Shown here: piece by piece, positions 7,754-17,786 of the stretch
Layout of the letters: every line of letters starts with the position of its first letter
Position numbering within the stretch: the stretch's first letter is position 1
Source of the DNA: Thermus igniterrae ATCC 700962
GTDB taxonomy: Bacteria > Deinococcota > Deinococci > Deinococcales > Thermaceae
Direction of reading: 5' to 3'
NCBI RefSeq assembly: GCF_000376265.1
Contig: NZ_AQWU01000071.1
Coordinates: forward strand, 1 to 64,000
Length of the DNA stretch: 64,000 bases
The notes under the pieces: model-generated
Seen by the model: only the letters and a program-made list of their open reading frames with translations
Databases searched by the model: none
What the model was told of the DNA's origin: nothing
Made by a program: the position numbers and the translations under genes

Positions 7754-9403
7754 TTGGAGAAGATCTTTGGCCGTACCGAGGGGCTCAAGAAGAGCGAACT
7801 GAAGAAGCTTTCCAACCTGTACCGGAGGCGGGTGCCGGCGGAGCGGGTGCTCACCCCCGAGCTGGCCCAGGTCCTGGCGGGGCTTTCCCAGGAGATCAAG
7901 CGGCCGGTGGCCCTCCTTTTGGACCGGGAGGGCCGGGTGGTGCGGGTAGGGGTGGGGGACGCCAAGGAGCTCCCCATCCCCGAGGGGGCCAGGGGGGAGT
8001 GGCGGCTTTCCGGCTTCCGCCTCCTCCACACCCACCTCTCCCCCGGGGGGCTTTCCCGCCCCGACCTCTCCGTGCTCTTCCTGAACCGACTGGACAGCCT
8101 GGCGGCCCTGGAGGTGGCGGAGGGGAAGCCCACCACCTTGCACCTGGCCTTCCTCTCCCCTCCCAAGGCCCGGGAGGAGGACTGGCGCATCCTGCCCCCC
8201 AGGCCCTACTTCCAGTACCTGGACCTGGACCACAAGGCGGAGGTGGAGGCCCTGGAGGAGGAGCTTTCCCGCCAGGCCCGGGTGCGGGAACTCCTGGACG
8301 GGAGCGGGGAGCGGGCCATTCTGGTGGGGGTGGACACCGGGGAAGGCCCGGAGGCCGAGGCCGCCTTGGGGGAGCTGGCCGAGCTCACCCGCACCGCCGG
8401 GGGGGTGCCGGTGAAGCGGGTCCTGGTCTACCGCGAGCACCTGGACCCCCGGTACCTGGTGGGCTTGGGCAAGCTGGAGGAGCTGAAGAGCCTTGCCTAC
8501 CACGAGAACGCCGCCACCCTCATCTTTGGCCTGGAGCTCACCCCCGCCCAAGCCCGGGAGATTGAGCGGGCCACGGGGCTTAAGGTCCTGGACCGGACCC
8601 AGCTCATCCTGGACATCTTTGCCCTTCACGCCAAGACCCCCGAGGCCCAGGCCCAGGTGGAGCTGGCCCAGCTCAAGTACCTCCTCCCCCGCCTGGTGGG
8701 GAAGGGGAAGGAGCTCTCCCGCCTGGGGGGTGGGATTGGCACCCGGGGCCCCGGGGAGACCAAGCTGGAGGTGGACCGCCGCCGCCTGCAGGCCCGCATC
8801 GCCCACCTCTCCCGCAAGCTGGAGGAGTACGCCAGAAGGCGGGAGGAGGCCAGGCGGCAAAGGAAGCGCCGGGGAACGCCCCTCATCGCCGTGGTGGGCT
8901 ACACCAACGCCGGCAAAACCACCCTGCTCCAGGCCCTGGCCCGGGGCGGAGAGCCGGGGGAGGACAAGCTCTTCGCCACCCTGCGCCCGCTTACCCGCCG
9001 GGGCTTTCTCCCGGGGGTGGGGGAGGTGCTCTTCACGGACACCGTGGGCTTCATCCGTCACATGCCCGAGGAACTCCTCACCGCCTTCCGGGCCACCCTG
9101 GAAGAGGTCCGGGAGGCGGACCTCCTGGTCCACGTGCTGGACGCCTCCCAGGAGGGGGCCCTGGAGCGCTACCGGGTGGTGGAGGACCTCCTCCGGGAGC
9201 TGGGCGTGGAGGCCCCGCGGGTGTTGGCCCTCTCCAAGGCGGACCGGGCCGCTCCCTTTGACCTCCAGTACCTGCGGGAGCGGCTTGGCGGGGTGGCGGT
9301 CTCGGCGGTGAAGGGCACGGGGCTTTCCGAGCTGAGGGAGGCCCTGGCCAGGGCGCTCCTGGAGACGGGGGTGCAGCCCCAGGCCTGGGCTCAGTACACG
9401 TAA
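7754..9403 (+). CDS. hflX: GTPase HflX
   Basis: This 549-aa protein is HflX. It has an N-terminal extension (about 1-190), then the HflX ribosome-binding domain with [20 protein letters not shown] and the glycine-rich [15 protein letters not shown] segment and helical linker, then a GTPase domain with G1 [10 protein letters not shown] (about 381-390), G3 DTVGF (about 429), and G4 read as SKAD where NKAD is usual. HflX splits stalled or stress-inactivated 70S ribosomes. The N-terminal extension of roughly 180 residues is longer than in E. coli HflX. The TTG start is the first codon after the -10 element and is less certain than the rest. The 3' end overlaps acyP by 13 bp. Confidence 0.9.
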   Translation: MEKIFGRTEGLKKSELKKLSNLYRRRVPAERVLTPELAQVLAGLSQEIKRPVALLLDREGRVVRVGVGDAKELPIPEGARGEWRLSGFRLLHTHLSPGGLSRPDLSVLFLNRLDSLAALEVAEGKPTTLHLAFLSPPKAREEDWRILPPRPYFQYLDLDHKAEVEALEEELSRQARVRELLDGSGERAILVGVDTGEGPEAEAALGELAELTRTAGGVPVKRVLVYREHLDPRYLVGLGKLEELKSLAYHENAATLIFGLELTPAQAREIERATGLKVLDRTQLILDIFALHAKTPEAQAQVELAQLKYLLPRLVGKGKELSRLGGGIGTRGPGETKLEVDRRRLQARIAHLSRKLEEYARRREEARRQRKRRGTPLIAVVGYTNAGKTTLLQALARGGEPGEDKLFATLRPLTRRGFLPGVGEVLFTDTVGFIRHMPEELLTAFRATLEEVREADLLVHVLDASQEGALERYRVVEDLLRELGVEAPRVLALSKADRAAPFDLQYLRERLGGVAVSAVKGTGLSELREALARALLETGVQPQAWAQYT

Positions 9404-9657
9404 AACCCCTTGAGGCCCGTGGCCTCGGCCCACTGCACCTCCACCTCCTCCACCCTGCTCAGGCGGGGCCCCTGCTTGAGGTGGTGCAGGAAGGCCTTTA
9501 GGTCCTCCTCGGGGCCCTCGGCCACCACCTCCACCCGGCCGTCGGGGAGGTTTTCCGCGTAGCCGGATAGCCCCAGCTCCAGGGCCTTTTTCTGGACGAA
9601 GGCCCGGTACCCCACCCCTTGCACCCTTCCCCTGACCAAGGCCACCAGGCGCCGCAT
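9391..9657 (-). CDS. acyP: Acylphosphatase
   Basis: This 88-aa protein is a full-length acylphosphatase: [23 protein letters not shown]-type N-terminus with the phosphate-binding loop and catalytic arginine in GYR, then [22 protein letters not shown] with the catalytic asparagine. It hydrolyses carboxyl-phosphate bonds. TAAAAT on the minus strand (9664-9669) ends six bases before the ATG, so the transcript should be leaderless. It converges with hflX and is divergent from tamB. Confidence 0.93.
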   Translation of the reverse strand: MRRLVALVRGRVQGVGYRAFVQKKALELGLSGYAENLPDGRVEVVAEGPEEDLKAFLHHLKQGPRLSRVEEVEVQWAEATGLKGFYVY

Positions 9658-9716
9658 GGGGGCATTTTACGGGTCTTGCCACGCGCCTTTCATCTCCCCT
9701 GCCTATGCTTAAGGAG
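9658..9716. promoter_or_regulatory. Divergent leaderless promoters of acyP and tamB
   Basis: TAAAAT (minus, 9664-9669) precedes acyP by six bases. TATGCT (plus, 9704-9709) ends seven bases before the ATG at 9717, which is therefore preferred as the tamB start over an ATG at 9705 that lies inside the -10 box. Confidence 0.45.
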
Positions 9717-12700
9717 ATGCGGCGGGGGCTCTTCCTGCTGGGCCTTCTTGGGGCCTTTTTCCTCCTCCTGGCCTGGCCGCCCCTCCTCCGGGCTGCTCTG
9801 GAGTGGGGGCTGGCCCTGGCGGGCTTCCAGGGCCAGGTGGGGGAGGTGCGGGGCCACCTCCTCTGGGGTCTGCGCCTCCGGGAGGTGGTCCTGAAGGGCC
9901 CCGGGCTTGCCCTGGAGGCGGAGGCCCTGGACCTGGCCTATGAGCCCCTTGGCCTCCTGCGCCGGGAACTCCCCCTTGCCCTGAGCCTCAAGCGGGCCCG
10001 CATCAGGCCTACCTGGGAGGGCCTCATCCCCGAGAAGCCCGGCCCGCCTCCGGCCTTCCGCGTGGTCTTCCGCCAGCTCCGGCTGGAGGAGGTGGCCGTG
10101 GAGCTTCCCCGGGGGAAGAGGCTCTTCCTCCCCCCCTTGCGCCTGAGCCTGGTGGGGGAGAACCCCTACCGCTTCCTGGCCCGGCTCCCCGGGGGGAGCT
10201 TCCAGGGGGAGGCCAGGGCCCTGGCCCCGGACCTCTCCGCCTGGGAGGTGGGCTACCAGGGGGAGGTGCGGGGGCTTTCCTTCTTCTACGGGGGCCTGAA
10301 GGGGGGCAGGCTCTGGGGGAGCTGGCGCCTTGGGCCCGGAGGACTGGAGGGGGAGAACCGGGTGGAGGGCGGGGTGGTGGAGCTGGTGGGCTTCCTCCTC
10401 CAGGGCGTGAGGGGGGAGGTGGCCTTCCGCGAGGACCGGGTGGAGGCCAGGCTCCAGGGTCTGGGCCTCGAGGGGCCCCTCTGGGCCACGGGGGAGGTGG
10501 ACCTCAAGGCCGAGCGCTACCGCTTCCGCTTGGAGGGGCGCCCGAAGCTTCCCGCCCTGGCCCGCCACTTCCGCCTAAACCTTCCCGTGGAGGGGGACGG
10601 GGCGCTCTTCCTGGAGGGGGAGGGGTGGGCGGAGGTCCGGTTAGGGGGGCGTTTCCAGGGGGAGGGGCGTCTCCTGGGCGAGCCCTTCCGCCACCGGGGG
10701 GAGCTTGCCTTTGACCGGGTCTTCCGCCTGCAGGCGGTGGCCGAAGGGCGGCTTTTTGACCGTACCTACCGCCTGGGGGCGGAGCTTACCGGTTCCTCGT
10801 ACCGGGTGGCCCTGGAGGACAGCCTGGGAAGCCGGCTGGCCTTGAGGGGGATGGGGAGCCAGATGGCGGGCGAGGGGGTGGCGGCCTGGCCCAGGCCCCT
10901 TTCCGGTCTGGCCGAGGTGGCCTTCCAGGCCCAGGGAAGCCGCTGGCGGGCCCGGGTGCGAAGCCCTGGGGTGGGCCTTCCCTTGTTTCGTCCCCTGGAC
11001 CTCTCGGGAGAGGTCCAGGGAGAGGGGGAGCGGGTGGCGGGGCGGCTCGGCCCCCTGGCCCTTAGGGGTACCTGGGGGGACCTCCGCCTGGGCCTGGCCC
11101 CCACCCCCCTGGTGGTGGGGGCCCTGGAGGGGGAGGGGCGGCTACTTGCGGGGAGGCTTCAGGCGGAACTCCGCTACACCTCCCCTTACGCCGCCTTTCC
11201 CCTGCAGGTTTGGCAGGAGGCCGGGGGGTTTCGCCTCCTGAGCCCCCACGGGGAGGGGCGCTACCGCGGCGGGGCCTTCAGCCTCACGCTCTGGGGCCTT
11301 CCTGTCCGGGCCTTGGACGAGGTGCGCCTCTATGGCCAGGCCCTCTACCGGGAGGGGGGCCTCTCGGGGAGCCTCCTCCTGCGGGGGCGCTACCTGGAGG
11401 CCGAGGCCCGGCTGCGCCGGCTGGGGGCCGACCTTTCCGGAAGCCTCAGGACCCCCCTGGGAACCCTTCCCTTGCAGGGGAGCTACGACCCGGAGCCGGG
11501 CCTGGTCCTCCGCGCCCAGGGGCTTTCCCTCACCTACCAAAAGGCCCTCCGCCTCCAGGGGGAGGCCGCCTTGGGCCCCTGGGCCTTGCGGGCGGACCTG
11601 GGGTGGGGGCCTGGGTTCTGGGGTTGGGCGGAGGTAGGGGGTCCTTACGGGCTCAGGGGCCGGCTGGAGGGGGCTGGGGAGCGGGCGCTTCTCAGGGTTT
11701 CTGGGCCCCTGGAGGGGGAGGGGGAGGTGTACCCTGGGCTTTCCCTGGCGGGATACCTCCGGCCGCCTTTGCCCGAGGGGCTGGAGGTGCCCTCTTTGGC
11801 CTTCCGGCTGGACCGGGAGGCCCTGGAGGTCTTGGGGGTGGGGCGGGTGGCCCTGGGCGGGGGCTTTCCCTTTGCCCTTTCCTTGCCCTTCCGCTACCGG
11901 GGGGTGGAGGGGCGGCTTTGGGCGCGGGGGGACGCGGAGGGGGGCGAGGTGCGGCTTGCCACCCCCTATGGGGAGGTTGTGGCCCGGGGTCCCTGGGGGG
12001 GGCTTGGGGTGGAGGGGGAGGTGGCCCTTCCCCGGGTGGGTCCGGGGCGGGTTTCGGGGCGGCTGGACCTTTTGGCCCAGGCCTACGGGGGTGAGGTCTT
12101 CCTGGAGGGGCTGGGCCTGCGGCTGGGGTTTAGGGGGAAGGGGGCTTCGGTGCGGTTTTCGGGCCAGGCTCCGGGCCTGAGGGTGCTGGGGGGTTATGAG
12201 GAGGGTCTTTCCCTGCGGGTGCAGGCGGAGGGGTATGACCTTTCTTCCTTGGGCTTGCCCCTCAGGGCTACGGGGACCTGGGGGACTGGGGGGGGCAGGC
12301 TCCGGCTGGAGAGCCCTTACGGGGAGGCGGTTTTGCAGGGGACGGAGCTCCTGGCCGCGCGGGTAGGGGTTTCGGGGCCCTACTTCCGGGGGGAGGGGAG
12401 GGTATCCCCGGAGGGGTATACCCTCCGCCTCCAGGGGGCCTACCGCCAGGGGGGGGTGGAGGTGGTGGCTGAGGCCCATGGGGAGGGCCCTTGGGACGCT
12501 CCTGCCCTCTATGTGGCGGGGGAGGCCCGGCTGCCCTACCTGGAGCCCTTGCCCTTCCGGGGGCGGGTGTGGGCGGAGGAGGGGGTGCGCTACCGGCTGG
12601 AGGGGCCCTTGGTCCTGGAGGGGAGGGGGCTTACCTACCGGGGGCGGTTCGCCCTGCCCTTTGCCCTTTTGGGGAAGGAGGGGAGGCTGGAGGGGAGCTT

Positions 12701-15700
12701 CCGGGGGGAGGGCCTTCGGCTGGAGGGGGAGGGAGAGGGGGTCTGGGGCGGGCTTCCCTTTGCCTTCCGGGGTGGGTATGGGGGAGAAGCCTCCCTGGCC
12801 CTGGCCTACCCGGGGGGCGAGGTGAAGCTTCAGGGTGAGGCGGTGGCCTTCCGGGGGGAGGTGGCGCCCTTGGCAGGGGTTTTGGGCCTGCCCTTGCGGG
12901 GCCAGGCGGAGGGGCGGGTTTCCCTGAAGGGGGAGGGGGAGGCCAAGGCGGCCTTCTGGTACGGGAAGGAGGCCCTGGAGGCGGCCTACCGGGAGGGGAC
13001 CCTGCGGCTTTGGCTTCCGGGGCGGGGGCTGGGCCTGGCGGTGGGGGTGAGGGAGGGGGAGCTGGAGGGGCTTGGGGGGCTTTCTGGGTCGGGGCGGGTG
13101 CGCCTGGGGCCTGGGGGGAAGGGGGAGTTGGCGGGGGCCTTCCGCTACCAGGGGGTGGAGGTGGGGTTCTCTGGGCCCTTGGAGGCTCTGGCCCTGGAGG
13201 CCTGGTACCGGGAGGGGGCCTTTGGGGAGACGGTGCTCCGGGGTCGCCTGGACCTTTTGGGGCTCAAGGGGGAGGGGGAGGTGCGGCACGCTTCCTCTTG
13301 GGCGGAGGGGGAGCTTTCCTTGGGGTGGGAGGGGAGCCGGTACTGGGGGGAGGGGTGGCTTAAGGGGCTTAGGTACCTGGAGCAGGCGGGGCCCTTGCGG
13401 CTTGCGGGGGAGGGGGCCAGGGCGGAGGCGGAGTGGGGGGCGCCTTTGGCCTTTTGGGCGGCCTACGATGGGGGTTTGCGGCTTGGGGTGCGGGGTGCGG
13501 GGGAGGTGCTGGGGTTTGGGGTGCGGGCGGACCTGGGGTGGGGGCCTGGGGGGTACCAGGGGGCCCTCGAGGCCCAGGGCCGGGGCCTGCGCCTCGAGGC
13601 GGTGGGGGAGGGGCCCTTGCGCTTGCGTCTGGTGGGGGAGGGGCTTCCCGGGGAAGGGATGGCCGAGGGGGTCCTGGAAGGGCTTGCCTTGTCGGGGAAG
13701 GCCCGTTACACCCTGGGCCTGGGGGAGGCCCGGCTTGCCCTGGAGGCCGCCTTCCAGGGGACGCTTCCTCGGCTTGGGCTCCAGGGGGAGGGAGCCCTCC
13801 AGGGGGAAGGAGAGGCTTTGCCCTTCCGCTTCGCCTACCGCCACGAGGGAGGGGGGCTGGACCCCAAGACCCTCCTCCTGGAGGCGGAGGCCAAGGGGCT
13901 GGACCTGCGCCTCCAGGGGGGAAACCTCCGCCTGGTTCTGGACCGCGACCTCACCCCTTTCGGCCTTCCCCTGCGCCTTAAGGCCCAGGCAGAAGGCCCC
14001 TGGGAAGAGGGGGTGGCCCTTACCCTGGAGCGCCCGGAGGGTCGGCTTGCCGGCCGGGCCTGGATCTGGCCGCCCAGGGCCGAGCTTCAGGGGGAGGTCC
14101 TGGGGGAGGGGCTTTCCCTCCGCTACGGGGAAGGGGAGGCTACCTTGCGCTTCCTAGGCCCCCGGCTTTCCGGGGAGGCCCGGTACGGGAAGGAGCTTTC
14201 CGGGAGCCTGGCCCTGCGCTACCCCTTGCCCGGAGGGGGGGTGGCGGGGGAAGCGGACCTGAGGGCCGGCACCCTGCGCCTCTTTGGGGAAGGGGCCTGG
14301 CAGGGAGGGCTGGCGGGCCGCTTCTGCCTGCCTGCGCCCCTAGGTCCTTGCGAGGGCCTTACCGCCCAGGTGGCCGGGGGCCTGGCCTATGGGGAGGTGG
14401 CCTTCCAGGGGGGCTACCGCTACCGGGCCCCCAAGGGGTACCTGGGGGCCATCGAGGGGGAGGGGCGGCTTACCACCCCCTACGGGGCTCTTCTTCTCCG
14501 GGGAGAGGGCCCGGGGCTGGACCTCCTGGGGGAGGGGCTTCCCCTGGATGGGCGGCTGGACCTAAACCCCTTCCGCCTCGGCTACCGCTATGCGGGGGCG
14601 CTTCCCCAAGGCCTTGGAGAGCTTTTTGCCGAGGGGAGCTACCCCGGGGAGTGGCTTCGGGGCCGCTACCGCTATGGGGAGGTGGAGGTGGACCTCCAGG
14701 GCCTTCCCGGCTTCCGGCTGGCCCTGGCGGGAAGGGGGCTTCGGGGGGAGGTGGGCCCGGAGGGACTGGAGGTGTCCCTGGAGGGCTTGGCCCTTGGGCC
14801 CCTCGCCCTCTTTGGCCGGCTTGCGGGCCCCTGGCAGGAGGTGGGCCTGGTCCTGCGCCTTAAGGCCCTTGGCCGGGAAGCGGAGGCCCGGGGGACCTAC
14901 GGAAGGGAGGGCCTGCGCCTGGTCTTTTCGGGGGACCTCCAAGGAGAGGTGGCCTGGCGGGAGGGGTGGGCTGGGGAGCTCGCCTTCCGGGAGGGGCGGT
15001 TGCGCCTTTCGGGCCCTGGGGTGCCCGAGGTGTCGGGGGAGGTCCTGGGGGAGGCCGTGCGCCTGGCCTGGCCCCTTCTGGAGGTGGGAGGGGTACGGCT
15101 GGACCTCCTCACGCGGCGGGCCGAGGGGGAGGGGCAGTTGCTGGAGGCCCTTCTCCCCGGGGGGGTGGCGGTGCGGGGGGAAGGGGAGGGGCTGGCCCTG
15201 GCCTATACCCTGCCTGGAGTAGGCCTTCCCCTTCAGGGGGAGCTCCTTCTCAAGGCCCCGGCCCTCACCCTCACCAGCCCGCAAGGGGAAGGGGCCCTCC
15301 GCTATGCCGGGGGAAGGGTGGAAGGGAGCCTGGCCCTCGGCCTGGGCAGCCTCGCCCTGCGCCTTGTGGGGGAGGGAGACGGGGTGCGCCTTCTGGGAGA
15401 GCACCCTGCCTTCCCCTGGTGGGCGGCGGGGGCGGGGCGTTTGGAAGGGTGGGTGGACCTGGCGGGGAGCTACCGGGTGGGCTACCGGGCGGGGGAACAG
15501 GCCCTGGAGCTTTCGGGGAAGCTCCTGGAGGCCCGGCTCCGGGCGGAAGGGCCTTACCTCCTTGGGGAGCTTGCCTATCCTCCCAAGGGGGAGCTTCGTC
15601 TGGACCTGCCCCTACCGCCCCTGGAGAGCCGCTTCCAGGGCCGGATCCACGGAGAGGGGTATGGAGTGGAGGGGGTGCTGGAGGGCGGGGTGGGCCGGAT

Positions 15701-17774
15701 GGCGGTCAAGGGCCGTCTCCTTCCCCTTTCGGGGGAGCTCACCCTGGACCAGGCGGTTCTGGAGGACTTCCTGGGGCGCTATGCCCCTTACCTAAGGGGC
15801 CGGGTTTCCGGGCGGCTTTCCCTGGAGGGGAACCGGGCGCAGGGGGCCCTAGAAGGTAGGGTAGAGGTGGCCGGCACCACCTTGCCCCTGAGCTTTACCG
15901 CCACCCTGGGGCCAGAGGGGTTGCAGGGGGAGGGCCGGGTGGGGGAAAGCTCCTTCCGGCTGGGCCTCAGGGAGGGGCGCCTGGACTTCTCCGCCGCGCC
16001 CCGGGCCTTCCCCCTGCACCTCCTCCTGGCCGCGGTGGCCGGCCCCCTGGAGGGGGAGGCTTACTGGACGGGGGCGGTGCGCCTCCGCCTGCCCCTGGCC
16101 GACCCCTGGCAGGGGGAAGGGGTGTTGGTGGGGGAAAGCCTCCTCTTCCGCGGTGCGGGGGACGAGCTTCGGGGGCGGGCGGCCTTCCGCTATGGGGAGG
16201 GGCGGCTTTACGTGGACCACCTGCGCCTCAGTGGGCGGGGGAGCTGGGAGGGGGGCGGGTACTGGGGCCGGGAGGGGAGCGACCTCTACCTCACCCTCAA
16301 GGACACGGTTTTCACCCCGGTCCTCCAGGTGGTGCCCGCCCTCAAGCCCTACCGGCCCGAGGGCTCGGGGAGTCTCACCCTGCGCCTCCTGGGCGAGGGG
16401 TTCCAGGCAGCCTTCCAGGACTTCCGTTTCCGCCTGGGTCCGGTGGCGGGGTACCTGCCCGAGGGGCTTCTTTCCCTGAACGGGGGGGCGCGGGCTGAGG
16501 GGGAGCTCACCCTCCTGGCTCCCTTCCCGGGCCGGGCTCGGCTGGGCCTCGAGGGCCGCCTGGAGGACTTCCGGGTCACGGCCAAGGGGGCGGTTTCCCT
16601 CCCCGGCCTGAAGGAGGAGACCCCGGCGGAGGTGGCCTTCCGCTACCCGGGCTACGGGGTGGAGATCCACCTGGGGGAGGCCCAGGCCCAGGGAACCCTC
16701 TTCCCCTTGCGCCTTGCCGGGTACGGCCGCCTCCCCCTCTACTACCCCCAGTACTACCTGCAGGATGGGCTTCTGGACGTGAAGAGCTTCTTCCTCTACG
16801 AGGAGAAGGGCACCTACCACCTCACGGGCAACGCCGAGGTCCTCCGGGCTCGGCTGGCCCTGCCTGAGGCCCGCGCCCGGGACCTCACCCGCCAGGGAGT
16901 GGAGCTTGGGGAAGCCTCCCCGGCCGCCAGGTCCACCGTCCCCCTGGTCTTCGAGGGGGTGCGGGTCTACGCCGAGCGGGGGGTGCTGGTCCAGGAGAGC
17001 CTGGTCCAGGGGGAGCTTAAGGGGGAGGCCTTCCTGGGGGGCACCTACCAGGACCCCTTCCTGGCGGGGGAGGTGGGGGCCCTTTGGGGCAACTTCCGCC
17101 TTTGGGACTCGGTGTTTTCCCTGGACCCCGGGGGAAGCCTCCTGCGCTTCCGCCCCGACCGGGGCATCCTTCCCGAGTTCCTCCTGAAGGCCCAGGCGGA
17201 GAGCCGGGGGTACAAGATCACCCTCCAGGCCACCGGGGAGTTCGTGCGGGAGAACGGCCGGGTGAAGGTGCGCCTCACCCCCCAGTTCGCCTCGGAACCC
17301 CCCCTAAGCGAGCCCGAGATCTACGCCCTCCTCACCCTAGGTACCCCCGACCTGGCCAAGTTGGGCGAGACCCTGCCCCAGGCGGCCCTGGGGGCGGCCC
17401 TGGAGAACCTGGTTTTGGGCCAGCTGGAACGGGAGCTTTCCCGGGCCTTCGGGCTGGACCGCTTCCAGGTGCAGGTTCCCCTCCTCCAGGGAGGTCAGCT
17501 GGAGGACATCCGCTTTTCCATCGGCAAGTACCTGAGCCCGGAGCTCTTCTTGGGCTACCAGGTGGACCTGAGGGGGGAGCAGACCCTATCCGCCCAGTAC
17601 CGCCGGGACGGGCTCACCTTCACCCTGTTCTCCACCTTCCAGCCGGGGGACGGCCGGCTTTCCCGCCTGGCCTTCGCCCTGGGCTACGACCTCACGGAAG
17701 ACTTAGGCCTTACCCTGAGCCTCGAGGGGGCCGACACCGCCCGGTTCAGCGTGGGCGCCCTCTACCGGTGGTAG
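9717..17774 (+). CDS. tamB: Giant TamB-type (DUF490) inter-membrane protein
   Basis: This 2685-aa protein has an N-terminal membrane anchor (MRRGLFLLGLLGAFFLLLAWPP), an early EVRGHLLWGLRLREVVLKGPGLALEAEAL segment typical of AsmA/TamB proteins, a very long repetitive beta-rich middle built of Gly/Leu/Arg/Glu strands (about 250-2150), and a C-terminal TamB domain containing LGGTYQDP, GEFVRENGRVKVRLTP, YALLTLG, GQLERELSRAFGLDRFQV and FSIGKYLSPELFLGYQVDL. TamB-like proteins span the periplasm as hydrophobic-groove bridges for lipid transport or outer-membrane protein assembly. It is about twice the length of E. coli TamB, as I recall also for Deinococcus homologues. No tamA is adjacent, but bamA lies 4.5 kb upstream. 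The middle is unusually G-rich on the coding strand. Confidence 0.85.
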   Translation: MRRGLFLLGLLGAFFLLLAWPPLLRAALEWGLALAGFQGQVGEVRGHLLWGLRLREVVLKGPGLALEAEALDLAYEPLGLLRRELPLALSLKRARIRPTWEGLIPEKPGPPPAFRVVFRQLRLEEVAVELPRGKRLFLPPLRLSLVGENPYRFLARLPGGSFQGEARALAPDLSAWEVGYQGEVRGLSFFYGGLKGGRLWGSWRLGPGGLEGENRVEGGVVELVGFLLQGVRGEVAFREDRVEARLQGLGLEGPLWATGEVDLKAERYRFRLEGRPKLPALARHFRLNLPVEGDGALFLEGEGWAEVRLGGRFQGEGRLLGEPFRHRGELAFDRVFRLQAVAEGRLFDRTYRLGAELTGSSYRVALEDSLGSRLALRGMGSQMAGEGVAAWPRPLSGLAEVAFQAQGSRWRARVRSPGVGLPLFRPLDLSGEVQGEGERVAGRLGPLALRGTWGDLRLGLAPTPLVVGALEGEGRLLAGRLQAELRYTSPYAAFPLQVWQEAGGFRLLSPHGEGRYRGGAFSLTLWGLPVRALDEVRLYGQALYREGGLSGSLLLRGRYLEAEARLRRLGADLSGSLRTPLGTLPLQGSYDPEPGLVLRAQGLSLTYQKALRLQGEAALGPWALRADLGWGPGFWGWAEVGGPYGLRGRLEGAGERALLRVSGPLEGEGEVYPGLSLAGYLRPPLPEGLEVPSLAFRLDREALEVLGVGRVALGGGFPFALSLPFRYRGVEGRLWARGDAEGGEVRLATPYGEVVARGPWGGLGVEGEVALPRVGPGRVSGRLDLLAQAYGGEVFLEGLGLRLGFRGKGASVRFSGQAPGLRVLGGYEEGLSLRVQAEGYDLSSLGLPLRATGTWGTGGGRLRLESPYGEAVLQGTELLAARVGVSGPYFRGEGRVSPEGYTLRLQGAYRQGGVEVVAEAHGEGPWDAPALYVAGEARLPYLEPLPFRGRVWAEEGVRYRLEGPLVLEGRGLTYRGRFALPFALLGKEGRLEGSFRGEGLRLEGEGEGVWGGLPFAFRGGYGGEASLALAYPGGEVKLQGEAVAFRGEVAPLAGVLGLPLRGQAEGRVSLKGEGEAKAAFWYGKEALEAAYREGTLRLWLPGRGLGLAVGVREGELEGLGGLSGSGRVRLGPGGKGELAGAFRYQGVEVGFSGPLEALALEAWYREGAFGETVLRGRLDLLGLKGEGEVRHASSWAEGELSLGWEGSRYWGEGWLKGLRYLEQAGPLRLAGEGARAEAEWGAPLAFWAAYDGGLRLGVRGAGEVLGFGVRADLGWGPGGYQGALEAQGRGLRLEAVGEGPLRLRLVGEGLPGEGMAEGVLEGLALSGKARYTLGLGEARLALEAAFQGTLPRLGLQGEGALQGEGEALPFRFAYRHEGGGLDPKTLLLEAEAKGLDLRLQGGNLRLVLDRDLTPFGLPLRLKAQAEGPWEEGVALTLERPEGRLAGRAWIWPPRAELQGEVLGEGLSLRYGEGEATLRFLGPRLSGEARYGKELSGSLALRYPLPGGGVAGEADLRAGTLRLFGEGAWQGGLAGRFCLPAPLGPCEGLTAQVAGGLAYGEVAFQGGYRYRAPKGYLGAIEGEGRLTTPYGALLLRGEGPGLDLLGEGLPLDGRLDLNPFRLGYRYAGALPQGLGELFAEGSYPGEWLRGRYRYGEVEVDLQGLPGFRLALAGRGLRGEVGPEGLEVSLEGLALGPLALFGRLAGPWQEVGLVLRLKALGREAEARGTYGREGLRLVFSGDLQGEVAWREGWAGELAFREGRLRLSGPGVPEVSGEVLGEAVRLAWPLLEVGGVRLDLLTRRAEGEGQLLEALLPGGVAVRGEGEGLALAYTLPGVGLPLQGELLLKAPALTLTSPQGEGALRYAGGRVEGSLALGLGSLALRLVGEGDGVRLLGEHPAFPWWAAGAGRLEGWVDLAGSYRVGYRAGEQALELSGKLLEARLRAEGPYLLGELAYPPKGELRLDLPLPPLESRFQGRIHGEGYGVEGVLEGGVGRMAVKGRLLPLSGELTLDQAVLEDFLGRYAPYLRGRVSGRLSLEGNRAQGALEGRVEVAGTTLPLSFTATLGPEGLQGEGRVGESSFRLGLREGRLDFSAAPRAFPLHLLLAAVAGPLEGEAYWTGAVRLRLPLADPWQGEGVLVGESLLFRGAGDELRGRAAFRYGEGRLYVDHLRLSGRGSWEGGGYWGREGSDLYLTLKDTVFTPVLQVVPALKPYRPEGSGSLTLRLLGEGFQAAFQDFRFRLGPVAGYLPEGLLSLNGGARAEGELTLLAPFPGRARLGLEGRLEDFRVTAKGAVSLPGLKEETPAEVAFRYPGYGVEIHLGEAQAQGTLFPLRLAGYGRLPLYYPQYYLQDGLLDVKSFFLYEEKGTYHLTGNAEVLRARLALPEARARDLTRQGVELGEASPAARSTVPLVFEGVRVYAERGVLVQESLVQGELKGEAFLGGTYQDPFLAGEVGALWGNFRLWDSVFSLDPGGSLLRFRPDRGILPEFLLKAQAESRGYKITLQATGEFVRENGRVKVRLTPQFASEPPLSEPEIYALLTLGTPDLAKLGETLPQAALGAALENLVLGQLERELSRAFGLDRFQVQVPLLQGGQLEDIRFSIGKYLSPELFLGYQVDLRGEQTLSAQYRRDGLTFTLFSTFQPGDGRLSRLAFALGYDLTEDLGLTLSLEGADTARFSVGALYRW

Positions 17775-17786
17775 CATGGCCCAGGT

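Noticed and set aside
11142-13844. 900-codon minus-strand open frame rich in Pro, Gly, Leu and Gln
   Set aside because: Mirror image of the G-rich tamB coding strand; composition is low-complexity and no family motif appears.
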